DNA of 64,000 bases from Propionibacterium sp. (GCA_012517965.1 JAAYTZ010000073.1:1-64000), one strand, 5' to 3'; shown: positions 8,179 through 16,809, counted from the first letter of the stretch. A program made the numbers and translations. Notes: generated by a model from the letters alone, not told the origin.

Positions 8179-9102
8179 GTGATCGAAACGGGCCCGCCGA
8201 TGCCGGTGGCCGTGCGCGTGCACTTCGCGCACGCCGCCGTGCAGGCGATCGCGGACGCCGTCGGCGCCGACCTGCTGCACGTCAAGGGGCCCGCCATCGA
8301 CCCCAGCCTGCGTCCGCCGGTGGGGGGTGAGGCGGTCCCCCGTCGCGCGGCCGGTGGCGTCCCTGCCGAACCCCGGCTCAGCACCGACGCCGACGTGCTG
8401 GTCCGCCCCGGGCACGCCCCGCGCCTGCTGGCAGCCCTGAGGCGGCACGGCTGGGCGGTCAGGACCCGGTTCGAGACCGGCTCGGCGTTCGAGCACGCGG
8501 CGACCCTGTGGCACGAGCAGCTCGGCTACGTCGACGTGCACCGCTGGTTCCCGGGCATCGAACTGCCCCCCGACGAGGGGTTCGCGTGGCTGTGGCAGCA
8601 CCGTCAGCGGTCGACGATCGCCCATCGGGAGTGCCCCGTTCCGTCGGTCGACGCGCAGCGGCTGCTGCTGATCCTGCACGGGGCGCGGAGCGGCGGCCTG
8701 GACCATCCCGACGTCGTTCTGCTGTGGGCCTTGGCGGCCCCCGCCGAGCGCGAGCACCTGCGTGGATTGGCAGCCGATCTTCACGCCGAGGTGGCGCTGG
8801 CGGCCGCGACCGGCGATCTCGACGCCTACGCCGACCACCCCAGCCACGACCTGTGGCAGTCGTTCGCCGAGCCCAGTGATGCGGGCCGGCTCGGCGAGTG
8901 GCGGGCCCGGCTGAAGGCGGCACCCACCCTCGCCGCCCGCGTCCGGGTGCTCGCGAGAGCGCTGCTGGTGAACACCGACCACCTCGCGATGCGCCTGCAG
9001 CGGCGCCCGACCCGCGCCGAGGTTCTCGCGGAATACCTGCGCCGGTCCCGAGCCGGCGTCCACGCGCTGGCCGCCTGGGCGCGCCGCACGCTCAGGCGGT
9101 GA
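8179..9102 (+). CDS. Nucleotidyltransferase-fold protein (NTP_transf_5-like)
   Basis: Protein of 307 residues resembling the uncharacterised nucleotidyltransferase family PF14907. The diagnostic parts are LLHVKGPAID near residue 30, then LSTDADVLVRPGHAPRLLAALRRHGW around residues 66-91, where the paired Asp residues would bind metal, and later SVDAQRLLLILHGA. GTG 8179 is used; ATG 8200 is an alternative. Known relatives sit in exopolysaccharide/exosortase loci and in some lasso-peptide clusters, where an N-type protein works after an HprK-like kinase (pseudomycoidin, from memory). Here it is divergent from the acyltransferase gene, and its last 11 bases overlap the convergent MauE-thioredoxin gene. 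The substrate is unknown. Confidence 0.7.
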   Translation: MIETGPPMPVAVRVHFAHAAVQAIADAVGADLLHVKGPAIDPSLRPPVGGEAVPRRAAGGVPAEPRLSTDADVLVRPGHAPRLLAALRRHGWAVRTRFETGSAFEHAATLWHEQLGYVDVHRWFPGIELPPDEGFAWLWQHRQRSTIAHRECPVPSVDAQRLLLILHGARSGGLDHPDVVLLWALAAPAEREHLRGLAADLHAEVALAAATGDLDAYADHPSHDLWQSFAEPSDAGRLGEWRARLKAAPTLAARVRVLARALLVNTDHLAMRLQRRPTRAEVLAEYLRRSRAGVHALAAWARRTLRR

Positions 9103-10144
9103 GTGCGCGCGGTTCGGCGGGCACGCCGGCCTCGGCGAACCGTTCGGCCAGCTCGTCGACGACCTCGGCCAGTTCCGACAACCCCAGGAACGGCCCGCCG
9201 GCCAGCAGCCCGTCGGTGCCGAGCAGCACCCCCATCGGCACGGCCGTTTGCCCGAGGACCGCCTGGACGTAGGCGCCCGGGTCTTCCAACCCGCTGGCCG
9301 CCAGGGCGGGGACCCGATCGGCCAACTGGGGCAGGTGACCCACCACCGGCCGGAACTCGAGATGGGGCACCCGCGCCGCCCACCCGGGCAGCTGTTCGAA
9401 CACGTCGGCGCACGCGGCGCACGTGAAGCTGAGCCAGATCAGAAACACGGCACGGTCGCGGGGGAGGTCGCGCAGGGACACCCGCTCGCCGGTCCCGTCG
9501 ACCAGCGTCACGTCGGGGATCGGACGCCGTTCGTACGGCTCGTCGGGGGTCGCGGGCGCCTGCGATGCCTGCGCGTCGGACGCGTTCCCAGCAGCGGGCG
9601 CGACGGCTGCCGGGGTTCGCCCGGCCGGCTCGTGGAGCACGAGGCCGACGACGGCGGCGGACACGACTGCGCCCACCAGCCACCACGCGGCCTCGGCGTC
9701 CAGGGCCCCGATCCGCGCGAGCACGACGTCGCGGATCATCGTGGCGTCGACGACGGCCAGCACCGCGACCAGCAGTAGCAGCGAGTTGCGGAGCAGCGTC
9801 CAACGGCTGACCCGGCCCGAGGCGGCCGCGCCGAAGCAGTTGCAGGAGACCTCGCCGCCTGCGGCGACGGCGCGGGCGATGAGGATCCAGTAGGCCGCGA
9901 ACAGCCCGACCGTCGCCAGCGTCACCCCCAGCAGCACCCAGCCCTGGGTGAGCAACAGTCCGACCGCGAGCGCGAGCTCGGCGTAGGGAACGGCCGCGAC
10001 GATCCAGGGCTGCGCGAGGGCGGGGGGCACGCGCAACGCGTCGAACGCGGCGCGTCCGGAACCGGGGTCGCGCAGCTTGGCGACACCGCTGGCCACCAGC
10101 ACAGCGGCCAGCAGCATGGGCGTCAGGATGAGGGCTTCGGGCAC
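9092..10144 (-). CDS. MauE-type membrane protein fused to a thioredoxin-like domain
   Basis: Membrane redox protein of 350 residues. The N-terminal half (1 to about 170) has five or so helices and matches the MauE/DoxX-like family, including CNCFG at residues 101-105. A proline/alanine-rich linker leads to a TlpA-like redoxin domain with the active-site motif C-A-A-C at 242-245 in FLIWLSFTCAACADVF. The architecture suggests electrons or disulfides are passed across the membrane to an exported client. GTG at 10142-10144 is preceded by GGGAAAG. It is the last gene of a four-gene run with the PqqD-like, kinase-like and cysteine-rich exported proteins; the latter is the obvious candidate client (inference). 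Confidence 0.8.
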   Translation of the reverse strand: MPEALILTPMLLAAVLVASGVAKLRDPGSGRAAFDALRVPPALAQPWIVAAVPYAELALAVGLLLTQGWVLLGVTLATVGLFAAYWILIARAVAAGGEVSCNCFGAAASGRVSRWTLLRNSLLLLVAVLAVVDATMIRDVVLARIGALDAEAAWWLVGAVVSAAVVGLVLHEPAGRTPAAVAPAAGNASDAQASQAPATPDEPYERRPIPDVTLVDGTGERVSLRDLPRDRAVFLIWLSFTCAACADVFEQLPGWAARVPHLEFRPVVGHLPQLADRVPALAASGLEDPGAYVQAVLGQTAVPMGVLLGTDGLLAGGPFLGLSELAEVVDELAERFAEAGVPAEPRALTA

Positions 10145-10159
10145 GATCGCTTTCCCACT

Positions 10160-10438
10160 TCAGTCAAGGATGATGTCGAGCAGGCCGAACCGGCCCATCT
10201 GGGCGAGGAACGCCAGCACGCCCGGCTCGGCCGTCCGTTGCTCAACGCCGTAGGCGTCGGCGATGTTCCTGATCACGCGGCCGACCACGGCGGGCGCGGC
10301 GATCTCGGCCCAGACGGCTGCGCCGACGCCGTCGATGCCGTAGACGGAGCCGGCGGCGTCCATCAGGGCGGACTCTCCGCCGAGATCCTCCCGGCGCACG
10401 TCGGCGCGGGCCTGCACGATCGAGCGGCGGCTGATCAC
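10160..10438 (-). CDS. PqqD family protein (RRE-like peptide chaperone)
   Basis: Small 92-residue protein of the PqqD type: a winged-helix fold that binds leader peptides in many ribosomal-peptide pathways and also occurs with HprK-related kinases in exopolysaccharide loci (the HPr-rel-A arrangement, from memory). Visible features are SALMDAAGSVYGIDGVGAAVWAEI, close to the PqqD pattern of a strand, a hydrophobic turn and a helix, then AYGVEQRTAEPGVLAFLAQM and a hydrophobic C-terminus GLLDIILD. Its GTG overlaps the kinase-like stop by four bases (GTGA), so the two proteins are probably made together. Confidence 0.75.
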   Translation of the reverse strand: MISRRSIVQARADVRREDLGGESALMDAAGSVYGIDGVGAAVWAEIAAPAVVGRVIRNIADAYGVEQRTAEPGVLAFLAQMGRFGLLDIILD

Positions 10439-11310
10439 GGCTTAGCCCCACGGACGTCGACCTCGACCGTCCGGGCGACCTCACGCAGCCGTGTCGCGTC
10501 GGCCGGGCGGCGTAGCCGGAACAGCGGGGTGGTGCGGGCCAGCGCCGTGATCCGTTCGAAGTAGGCGTCGCGGCCACCGATCTCGTCGCCGATCTCGCGG
10601 TGGTAGGTGGCGCTGACCAGCGTGCTGAGCCGCAGCGACGGGTTCACGGGCGTGATGCTGAGGGTCGCATCCTTGCCGGGGAGGACCTGGTAGATCCGGG
10701 CCAGAGGCAGCGGCTGCGTCGCGGGCTGCGCGGCGTCGACGAAGTACTTCTGGCGCCCGGCGGGGTCGGTCGCCCGGGTGTCGATGCGGCGCAGGGCGCC
10801 GGGGTCAAGCCCGAGGGTCGGCAGCACGTCGCTCCACACGCGCACGAAGGGTGTTCCGGGCTGGACGGTCGGGACGCCCTCGGGGTCGAACGCCACGGCG
10901 CACACGTCGTCGGTGACGAGCGGGTGGCCGAGCCCCACCAGCGCGACCGCCAGCGACGACTTGCCGCAGCCCGGGGGCCCGACGAACAGCACCGCCTGCC
11001 CGTCGATCGCGACCGCGGCCCCGTGCAGCACCAGCAGGCCACGCTGCCACGCCAGCGCCACCGTCACCGAGCCCAGCAACAGGCCGTCGACCTCGTCGGG
11101 GGTGGCGTGCGGGTCGGAATCAACGATGACCCGTTCGCCGTCACGCACCCTGAACCGGCCGAGACCCTCCACGGCGAACAGCACCTCTCCGGGGGCAACC
11201 TGACACGATGAGGACCCGGTGCGGGGTCCTTGCAGTCGCTCGGGTACTCCTCCTGCGGCAATCTCGACAGCGTCGAATCCGGGAAGCCCCAGTCTGAGCG
11301 ACAACTCCAC
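10435..11310 (-). CDS. HPr kinase-related protein (PEP-carboxykinase-like ATPase fold)
   Basis: Protein of about 291 residues resembling HprK-related kinase A. The core has LLVLHGAAVAIDGQAVLFVG, a P-loop GPPGCGKSSLAVAL and the downstream acidic motif LVTDDVCAV, all in the order of HPr kinases. No PTS HPr target gene is adjacent, and such proteins are found in modified-peptide and polysaccharide loci. The start is uncertain. The frame stays open into the upstream gene; GTG 11310 lies five bases past that gene's stop, and TTG 11304 is preceded by GAGGTGGAG. The 5' part is visibly poorer in G+C than most neighbours. The downstream PqqD-like gene overlaps its stop. Confidence 0.72.
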   Translation of the reverse strand: MELSLRLGLPGFDAVEIAAGGVPERLQGPRTGSSSCQVAPGEVLFAVEGLGRFRVRDGERVIVDSDPHATPDEVDGLLLGSVTVALAWQRGLLVLHGAAVAIDGQAVLFVGPPGCGKSSLAVALVGLGHPLVTDDVCAVAFDPEGVPTVQPGTPFVRVWSDVLPTLGLDPGALRRIDTRATDPAGRQKYFVDAAQPATQPLPLARIYQVLPGKDATLSITPVNPSLRLSTLVSATYHREIGDEIGGRDAYFERITALARTTPLFRLRRPADATRLREVARTVEVDVRGAKP

Positions 11311-11315
11311 CTCAA

Positions 11316-11963
11316 TCAGGGATAGTTGGCCAGGAGCCCGTCGCAACTCGAGTTCGAGTTGCCACACGTTGTCGGGTAGGGGAACGACCTGGTCACTGTC
11401 CACGTTTGCGTGACGTTGTTGACTTTGTAGGTGAATGTAACCGTGATGGAGTACGGACCTTGCATGGCGAAGATGGCACACGGCCCGTGACAGGTGCACC
11501 CCGGCGAACAAGTACAGGTGTCAGTCGAGGCATTGCAGGTAGCGGTCTTGCAGTAGCCAGCAATCGCCCCCGTGGTGCAGGGCCCGGCGCCCCAGCGCCC
11601 TCTGCTCTGGTCTGAAGTCTTGCCGTCCCAAAGCATCTTGCTTGATTGAACTGTTATCGTGGCGCCTGGCTTGACCGTCTTGTTCGGGTCGAACGTGAAC
11701 GTCCAGCCGAACGGCGCGGTGATCTTCACTTCTGCGACAGTAGGTTCGATCGCAGTGAAGTTCTGGATCGAGACGCTGAACTCCCACTTGCCGTTGGCGC
11801 CGCTGTAGAGCGCTTCGGTGAAGACCAACTTGTAGTCGGGCGAGGCGGCCATGGCCGGCGCGGCGGCGGTCAGCCAGACGGCCGGGGCGCTCCAGGCGAC
11901 ACCTGCCGCGAGCGCGCGTCGCGAGACCGGCCGCTGGGGCGACGCCGTGTCGGTCTCAGTCAT
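11316..11963 (-). CDS. Tat-exported cysteine-rich protein of unknown function
   Basis: A 215-residue exported protein I cannot assign to a family. Residues 1-40 form a Tat-like signal: S-R-R at 14-16, hydrophobic stretch, and a likely cleavage near PAMAA/S at 40. The mature part starts with an immunoglobulin-like beta-rich segment (YKLVFTEALYSG, WEFSVSIQNF, GATITVQSS). Eight cysteines follow within residues 129-162 (129, 138, 143, 150, 152, 156, 158, 162), then more beta strands (YSITVTFTYKV) and two more cysteines at 200 and 207. A strong GAAGGAGT ribosome site precedes ATG 11961-11963. Base composition is lower in G+C than the locus. It heads the run with kinase-like, PqqD-like and MauE-thioredoxin genes, so it may be their modified or oxidised client (inference). 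Confidence 0.7.
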   Translation of the reverse strand: MTETDTASPQRPVSRRALAAGVAWSAPAVWLTAAAPAMAASPDYKLVFTEALYSGANGKWEFSVSIQNFTAIEPTVAEVKITAPFGWTFTFDPNKTVKPGATITVQSSKMLWDGKTSDQSRGRWGAGPCTTGAIAGYCKTATCNASTDTCTCSPGCTCHGPCAIFAMQGPYSITVTFTYKVNNVTQTWTVTRSFPYPTTCGNSNSSCDGLLANYP

Positions 11964-11997
11964 AGTGACTCCTTCTCAAGGCAGAATGCTTCCTCGA

Positions 11998-12007
11998 CTA
12001 ACGTTAG
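11998..12007. promoter_or_regulatory. Palindrome in divergent promoter region
   Basis: CTAACGTTAG is a perfect 10-base palindrome, 35 bases upstream of the start of the cysteine-rich exported protein and between it and the divergent glycosyltransferase. Its position suits an operator or part of a promoter, but no regulator is known and short palindromes arise by chance. Confidence 0.25.
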
Positions 12008-12075
12008 CGGCCCGGGGGACCTCCCGGCAAGGCGCGGACGGCACACGGGCCTGGTGTGAGGGTAGTGTGCGAGCC

Positions 12076-13125
12076 GTGCCGACCTCCCTCACCCTGGCCA
12101 CCAACAACGGCGACATCGCCGGCGGCGAGGTGATGCTGCTCGCGCTCGCCGAGGCGGCCGGGGACCTCGGGCTCGCCGTCACCGTGGTGGCCCCCACCGG
12201 ACCGTCCGAACTGCTGGACGCCGCCCGCGCCGCCGGGTTCGCCGCGGTCGCGATCAGGGCCACCACCCGGTCCGCCTACGCCCGCGGACTGCGCGCCTGG
12301 GACGCCGCCGAACGCAGCGGGCTGCTCTGGTGCAACGGCCTCGTGCCCGCCCTCGCGACCGCGGGACACCCCGATCGCGTCGTCCACCTGCACCAACTCC
12401 CCCGCGGCCGCGCCCAGCGCGTGGCCGCCCTCCTCGCCCGCGTCGGCGCGCGGCGGGTGGTCGTCCCCTCGCGCACGATGGCGGCCGACGTGCCCGGCAG
12501 CACCCCCCTGCCCAACTGGTGCGCCGAGGTCGTCCTGCCGTCCGGGTCGCACCACCGCGACCCGGACGCCGTCACCCTCGGCTACCTCGGCCGACACTCC
12601 ACCGACAAGGGGGTCGACGTGCTCGCCCGGGCGCTGGCGCTGCTCGACCGCCGCACCCCGGGGCGGTACCGGCTGCTGCTCGCCGGGGAATCCCGGTTCG
12701 TCGACGAGGCCGACGCCCTGCGCGTCCGGGACGCCCTCGACCGCGTCGCGCCCCTGGTCGAGCGCCCCGGCTGGATCGGACGTTCCGACTTCTTCGCCGC
12801 CATCGACCTCGCGGTCTTCCCGTCGGTGTGGGCCGAACCCTTCGGGCTCGTCGTCACCGAGGCCCAGTCGGCGCGGGTGCCGTTCGTGGTGACCGACGCC
12901 GGCGCCCTGCCCGAGGTCGCCGGGCCGGGGTACCCGTGGATCGCCCGCGCCGGCGACCCCGCCAGCCTCGCCGACACCATCGAGCGGGCCCTCGCCGAGG
13001 CGTCCCCCGCCCACCTGGACGCCGCCCGCGACCGCTGGCGGCGCGAGTACTCCCCCGAGGCCGGACGCCGCCGCCTCGCCGCCCTGCTCGCCGGCCTCGG
13101 AGTCCGCGTCGGGGGTGCGGCGTGA
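12076..13125 (+). CDS. Glycosyltransferase family 4
   Basis: GT-B glycosyltransferase of 349 residues. The N-terminus LATNNGDIAGGEVMLLALAE is the glycine-rich entry of the acceptor domain. The C-terminal donor domain has LGYLGRHSTDKGVDVLARAL and PSVWAEPFGLVVTEAQSARVPFVVTDAGALPE, including the E-x7-E pattern that holds the nucleotide sugar. GTG 12076 was preferred because homology begins there, although the frame is open upstream to 11851. The following gene overlaps its stop by four bases. It probably adds one residue of the repeat unit. Confidence 0.85.
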   Translation: MPTSLTLATNNGDIAGGEVMLLALAEAAGDLGLAVTVVAPTGPSELLDAARAAGFAAVAIRATTRSAYARGLRAWDAAERSGLLWCNGLVPALATAGHPDRVVHLHQLPRGRAQRVAALLARVGARRVVVPSRTMAADVPGSTPLPNWCAEVVLPSGSHHRDPDAVTLGYLGRHSTDKGVDVLARALALLDRRTPGRYRLLLAGESRFVDEADALRVRDALDRVAPLVERPGWIGRSDFFAAIDLAVFPSVWAEPFGLVVTEAQSARVPFVVTDAGALPEVAGPGYPWIARAGDPASLADTIERALAEASPAHLDAARDRWRREYSPEAGRRRLAALLAGLGVRVGGAA

Positions 13126-14228
13126 CCCGCCCCCGCGTCGCCCTCGCCCACGACTACCTCACCCAGCGCGGCGGCGCCGAGCGGGTGGTGCTGTCGCTGC
13201 TCAAGGCCTTCCCGGACGCCCCGCTGTACACCAACCTCTACGACCCCGACGGCACCTTCCCCGAGTTCCGGGACGCCCGCATCATCACGTCCGGCCTCAA
13301 CCGGGTCGGCTTCCTGCGCCGCGACCACCGCAAGGCCCTGCCGCTCCTGGCCGTGTCGACCAACAGCCTGCGGATCGACGCCGACGTGGTCGTCGCCTCC
13401 AGCACCGGCTGGGCCCACGGGTTCCCCACCACCGGCCGCAAGCTCGTGTACTGCCACTCCCCCGCCCGGTTCCTGTACCTCAGCGAGCAGTACCTCGGCG
13501 ACGCCCCCGTCCTCTCGCCCGCCAGGTTGGCGCTGCGCGCCCTGAGGCCCGCCCTCATCCGCTGGGACCAGCGGGCCGCCCGCAGCGCCGACCGGTATCT
13601 GTGCAACTCCAGCGTGATCCGCCAGCGCATCCGCGACGTGTACGGCATCGACGCCGAGGTCGTCCCCCCGCCCGCTGGCGTCCGGGCCGAGGGCGACCGG
13701 GCGCCCGTCGCGTCGCTGCAGGACTGGGTCGACGAGGGCTGGTACCAGGTCGTCTCGCGGCTGATGCCCTACAAGAACGTCCAGCAGGTGGTCGAGGCGT
13801 TCCGCGGCCTGCCCGACAAGCTCGTGATCATCGGACGCGGCCCCCTCGGCGCCGAGTTGCGCCCCACCCTGCCGCCCAACGTGCGCCTCTTCGAGGGCCT
13901 CTCGGACACCGAACTGCGCTGGGCGTACGCCCACAGCCGGGCACTCATCGCCGCCAGCCACGAGGATTTCGGCCTCACCCCCCTGGAAGCCGGCGCCTTC
14001 GGGAAGCCCTGCCTCGCGTTGCACGCCGGAGGCTACCTCGACACCATCGCGCCCGGCGTGAACGGGGCGTTCTTCCCCCAGGCGACCCCCGAGGCGATCC
14101 GGGACGCCGTCGCGGCCCACCGGGGGTCCGCCTGGGACGTGCCGGCGATCCTGCAGCACGTGGACGCCTTCTCCGAGGACCGCTTCATCGCCCGCCTCCG
14201 GGCCGCCGTGGCCGACCTCGCCCGCTGA
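13122..14228 (+). CDS. Glycosyltransferase family 4 (mannosyltransferase-like)
   Basis: GT-B glycosyltransferase of 368 residues starting at a GTG that overlaps the previous stop (GTGA). The N-terminal ALAHDYLTQRGGAERVVLSLLKAFPDAPLYT and the downstream YCHSPARFLYL are typical of GT4 enzymes of polysaccharide loci often annotated as mannosyl- or rhamnosyltransferases. The donor site is in SRLMPYKNVQQVVEAF and ASHEDFGLTPLEAGAFGKPCLA. The sugar specificity is not readable from sequence. A gap of about 110 bases without a clear terminator separates it from the initiating transferase. Confidence 0.85.
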   Translation: MTRPRVALAHDYLTQRGGAERVVLSLLKAFPDAPLYTNLYDPDGTFPEFRDARIITSGLNRVGFLRRDHRKALPLLAVSTNSLRIDADVVVASSTGWAHGFPTTGRKLVYCHSPARFLYLSEQYLGDAPVLSPARLALRALRPALIRWDQRAARSADRYLCNSSVIRQRIRDVYGIDAEVVPPPAGVRAEGDRAPVASLQDWVDEGWYQVVSRLMPYKNVQQVVEAFRGLPDKLVIIGRGPLGAELRPTLPPNVRLFEGLSDTELRWAYAHSRALIAASHEDFGLTPLEAGAFGKPCLALHAGGYLDTIAPGVNGAFFPQATPEAIRDAVAAHRGSAWDVPAILQHVDAFSEDRFIARLRAAVADLAR

Positions 14229-14336
14229 GGCGGGCGGGACGTCCCCCCCGGGTGGCCACGGTTGCCACCGACTGGACGCGGCGCCCACCCTGAGAGTACC
14301 GTGAGCGCGCTCAGCGGTTTCTTGGGGGGAAGTTCA

Positions 14337-15812
14337 ATGTCGCTCACCGCTACGGGGGTGCGCTCAGGCCAGGTCGACGACCCGGGCGCTGAGGCCCGAT
14401 CCCGTCGTTCCGCCCCGCCGCCCCAGTCACTGCTCCTCGTCCTGGCGGACGCCGCGGCCATCGCGCTCGCCGCCTACCTCGCGCTCAGCCTGCGCGTCGC
14501 GCTCACCGTGTTCGCCGAGGCGGCCGACGTGGTCGCCCTGGTCGCCCCCCTCGGCGGGGCGCTCGTCGTCGCCTGGCTGGTCACGATCGCGCTCTTCGGT
14601 GGCTACTCGCCCAGGCAGGTCGGCACCGGCATGACCGAGTACCGGCGCGTGATGCGCGCCTCGTTCGCGCTGGCCGCGCTGGTGGGGATCGTCGCGTACC
14701 TGACGCAGTACCCGCTCTCGCGTGGGTTCTTCTTCCTGTTCTTCGGCCTGGGGATCCCCCTGCTCAGCCTCGAGCGCTTCCTGGTCAGGCGGCTGATCCA
14801 CCGCGCCCGGGTACGCGGGACCCTGCAGACCACCGTGCTCATCGCCGGCGACCTCGACCACATCGAGGACGTCGCCACCGTGCTGCGCCGCGAGCGCTGG
14901 CTGGGCTACTCGATCGTCGGTGCCCTCGCCGCCGACTCGGCCGACGGCGAGACCCCCAGCGGGATCCCGGTCCTCGGCACCCCCGACGACGCCTCGGACG
15001 CCGTCCTCGCGACCGGCGCCGAGGGCGTGATCTTCGCGGAGGGGTCCTTCCGGCGGGGACGCGACTTCAACCTGCTCGCCCGCACCCTCGAGGGCACCCA
15101 CGCCCAACTGATCGTCGTCCCGGCCCTGACCGACATCTCGGCCCAGCGCATGGACGTGCGCCCGGTCGCCGGCATCCCGCTCGTGCACATCGACCGGCCC
15201 CGCGCCCATGCCGCAGCCCACTGGCGCAAACGCGTCTTCGACATCGTCGGCTCGGCCCTGCTGCTCGTCGTCGGATCGCCCATCTTGCTGGCCGTCGCCC
15301 TCGCCATCAAGATCAATGACGGCGGCCCCATCCTGTTCGCCCAGCAACGCGCCGGAATCAAGGGCGAACCCTTCCGGTTCTTCAAGTTCCGCTCCATGGT
15401 CGTGGACGCCGAAGACCGCCTCGCCGAACTCGCCGCCCAGAACGAGAGCGACGGCGTCCTGTTCAAGATGAGCGACGACCCGCGCATCACCCTGGTCGGC
15501 CGGTTCATCCGCCGCTATTCGCTCGACGAACTGCCCCAACTCGTCAACGTGCTCCGCGGCGACATGAGCCTCATCGGCCCCCGGCCCGCCCTCCTCCACG
15601 AGGTCAGCCGCTACGAAACCCACGTGCTGCGCCGCCTCGACGTCCGCCCCGGGATGACCGGGCTGTGGCAGGTCTCCGGACGCTCCGACCTGTCCTGGGA
15701 AGAAACCGTGCGCCTCGACCTGTACTACGTCGACAACTGGTCGATGTTCCAGGACCTCGCCATCCTGGGCCGCACCTTCAACGCGGTGGTCGGCAAGCAC
15801 GGTGCCTACTGA
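14337..15812 (+). CDS. Polyprenyl-phosphate sugar phosphotransferase (WbaP/ExoY family)
   Basis: The initiating enzyme of the polysaccharide, 491 residues: it moves a sugar-1-phosphate from a nucleotide sugar to undecaprenyl phosphate. The N-terminal part has four or five membrane helices and a CoA-binding-like Rossmann domain (TTVLIAGDLDHIEDVATVL). A further membrane segment (VFDIVGSALLLVVGSPILLAVALAI) leads into the catalytic domain with GEPFRFFKFRSM, RRYSLDELPQLVNVLRGDMS, IGPRPALLHEV and RPGMTGLWQVSGR, which are hallmark motifs. ATG 14337 follows GGGGGGAAG. The next glycosyltransferase starts within its last codons. Confidence 0.93.
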   Translation: MSLTATGVRSGQVDDPGAEARSRRSAPPPQSLLLVLADAAAIALAAYLALSLRVALTVFAEAADVVALVAPLGGALVVAWLVTIALFGGYSPRQVGTGMTEYRRVMRASFALAALVGIVAYLTQYPLSRGFFFLFFGLGIPLLSLERFLVRRLIHRARVRGTLQTTVLIAGDLDHIEDVATVLRRERWLGYSIVGALAADSADGETPSGIPVLGTPDDASDAVLATGAEGVIFAEGSFRRGRDFNLLARTLEGTHAQLIVVPALTDISAQRMDVRPVAGIPLVHIDRPRAHAAAHWRKRVFDIVGSALLLVVGSPILLAVALAIKINDGGPILFAQQRAGIKGEPFRFFKFRSMVVDAEDRLAELAAQNESDGVLFKMSDDPRITLVGRFIRRYSLDELPQLVNVLRGDMSLIGPRPALLHEVSRYETHVLRRLDVRPGMTGLWQVSGRSDLSWEETVRLDLYYVDNWSMFQDLAILGRTFNAVVGKHGAY

Positions 15813-16809
15813 CCCCTCCGGGCCGGACGCCTCCGTGGTCGTCCCCAGCCACCACGGCGCCCACCGGCTGCCCCACCTGCTCGCGCAGCTGGCCGCCCAG
15901 GAGTGCGACCGCCCGTGGGAGGTCGTGGTGGTCGTCGACGGGATCGTGGACGACACGCCCGCCCTTCTGGCCGCGTGGCACGACCGACTGCCGCTCCGCA
16001 TCGTCACCCACCAGGTCGCCCGCGGCGTGGCCGCCGCGCTGACCAGCGGGTACGCCGCCGCCCGGGGCTACTACCTGATCCGCTGCGACGACGACCTCGA
16101 CATCCCCCCTGGCTTCATCGCCGGTCACCTGGCGGCGCACGCCGGGCGCACCGACCGCGTCGTGCTCGCCCTCACCCGCGACGAGTTTCCCGACACCCCG
16201 TACGCCGCCGCCTACGGCCGTCCGGCCAACGCGCGGGCGCTGGCCGCCGCGTACGCCCAGGCGCCGGAACACCGGTGGATCCACCTGGCCGCGTGCAACT
16301 CGTTCCACCGCTCCGCGTGGGAGGCGTCCGGGGGGTTCGACGCGCGCTTCGCGTACGGGGAGGACTCCGAGTTCGGCTACCGGCTACGCCGGCAGGGGTT
16401 GGACTTCGTCATCGATCCCGCCCTCGAGGTCGGCCACCGCGGGCCCGCCACGAGCGCCGCCACCCGCGTGCCGCGCGCCTACGTGAGCGGGGCGTCCCGG
16501 CGCCTGTTCGCCGCCGTCCACCCCGAGGCGCGCAGACCGCTGGGCCGGCCCGGGGACTGGCGCGGCCGGCTGTGGAACGCGGCGGTGGGGGTGCTGGCGT
16601 CCGCGATGCGCCGGCGGGAGGGCTACCGCACCCTCGGGAGCCTCGCCGACCGCGCGCTGCGGCACGTGTCCCGGCGCGCGGGCGGCCGCATCGTCGCGCT
16701 GCTGGTCGAGGCCGCCGGGCGGTCCGGGCAGCGGTACGGCAGCCTGGACCTGCACACCTACCGCGACCAGAAGGACGCCGAGGTCGCCGGCGAGCTGTCC
16801 GGGGCTTGA
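15802..16809 (+). CDS. Glycosyltransferase family 2 (GT-A fold)
   Basis: GT-A glycosyltransferase of 335 residues. It begins VVVPSHHGAHRLPHLLAQLAAQ, has the metal-binding stretch YYLIRCDDDLDIPPGF (D-D-D) near residues 91-106, and the acceptor-side GGFDARFAYGEDSEFGYRLRRQG with an E-D base motif. GTG 15802 overlaps the previous gene by 11 bases. The gene is the last of the polysaccharide locus: directly after its stop, in the same frame, comes a truncated relaxase gene, so the 3' border of the locus is probably a recombination junction and the original C-terminus may have been altered. Confidence 0.85.
   Translation: MPTDPSGPDASVVVPSHHGAHRLPHLLAQLAAQECDRPWEVVVVVDGIVDDTPALLAAWHDRLPLRIVTHQVARGVAAALTSGYAAARGYYLIRCDDDLDIPPGFIAGHLAAHAGRTDRVVLALTRDEFPDTPYAAAYGRPANARALAAAYAQAPEHRWIHLAACNSFHRSAWEASGGFDARFAYGEDSEFGYRLRRQGLDFVIDPALEVGHRGPATSAATRVPRAYVSGASRRLFAAVHPEARRPLGRPGDWRGRLWNAAVGVLASAMRRREGYRTLGSLADRALRHVSRRAGGRIVALLVEAAGRSGQRYGSLDLHTYRDQKDAEVAGELSGA

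Noticed and set aside
11311-11511. A longer HprK-like protein beginning about 67 codons upstream (MFAGVHLSRAV).
   Set aside because: This would overlap some 200 bases of the well-supported cysteine-rich exported protein, and the kinase-related core starts well downstream.
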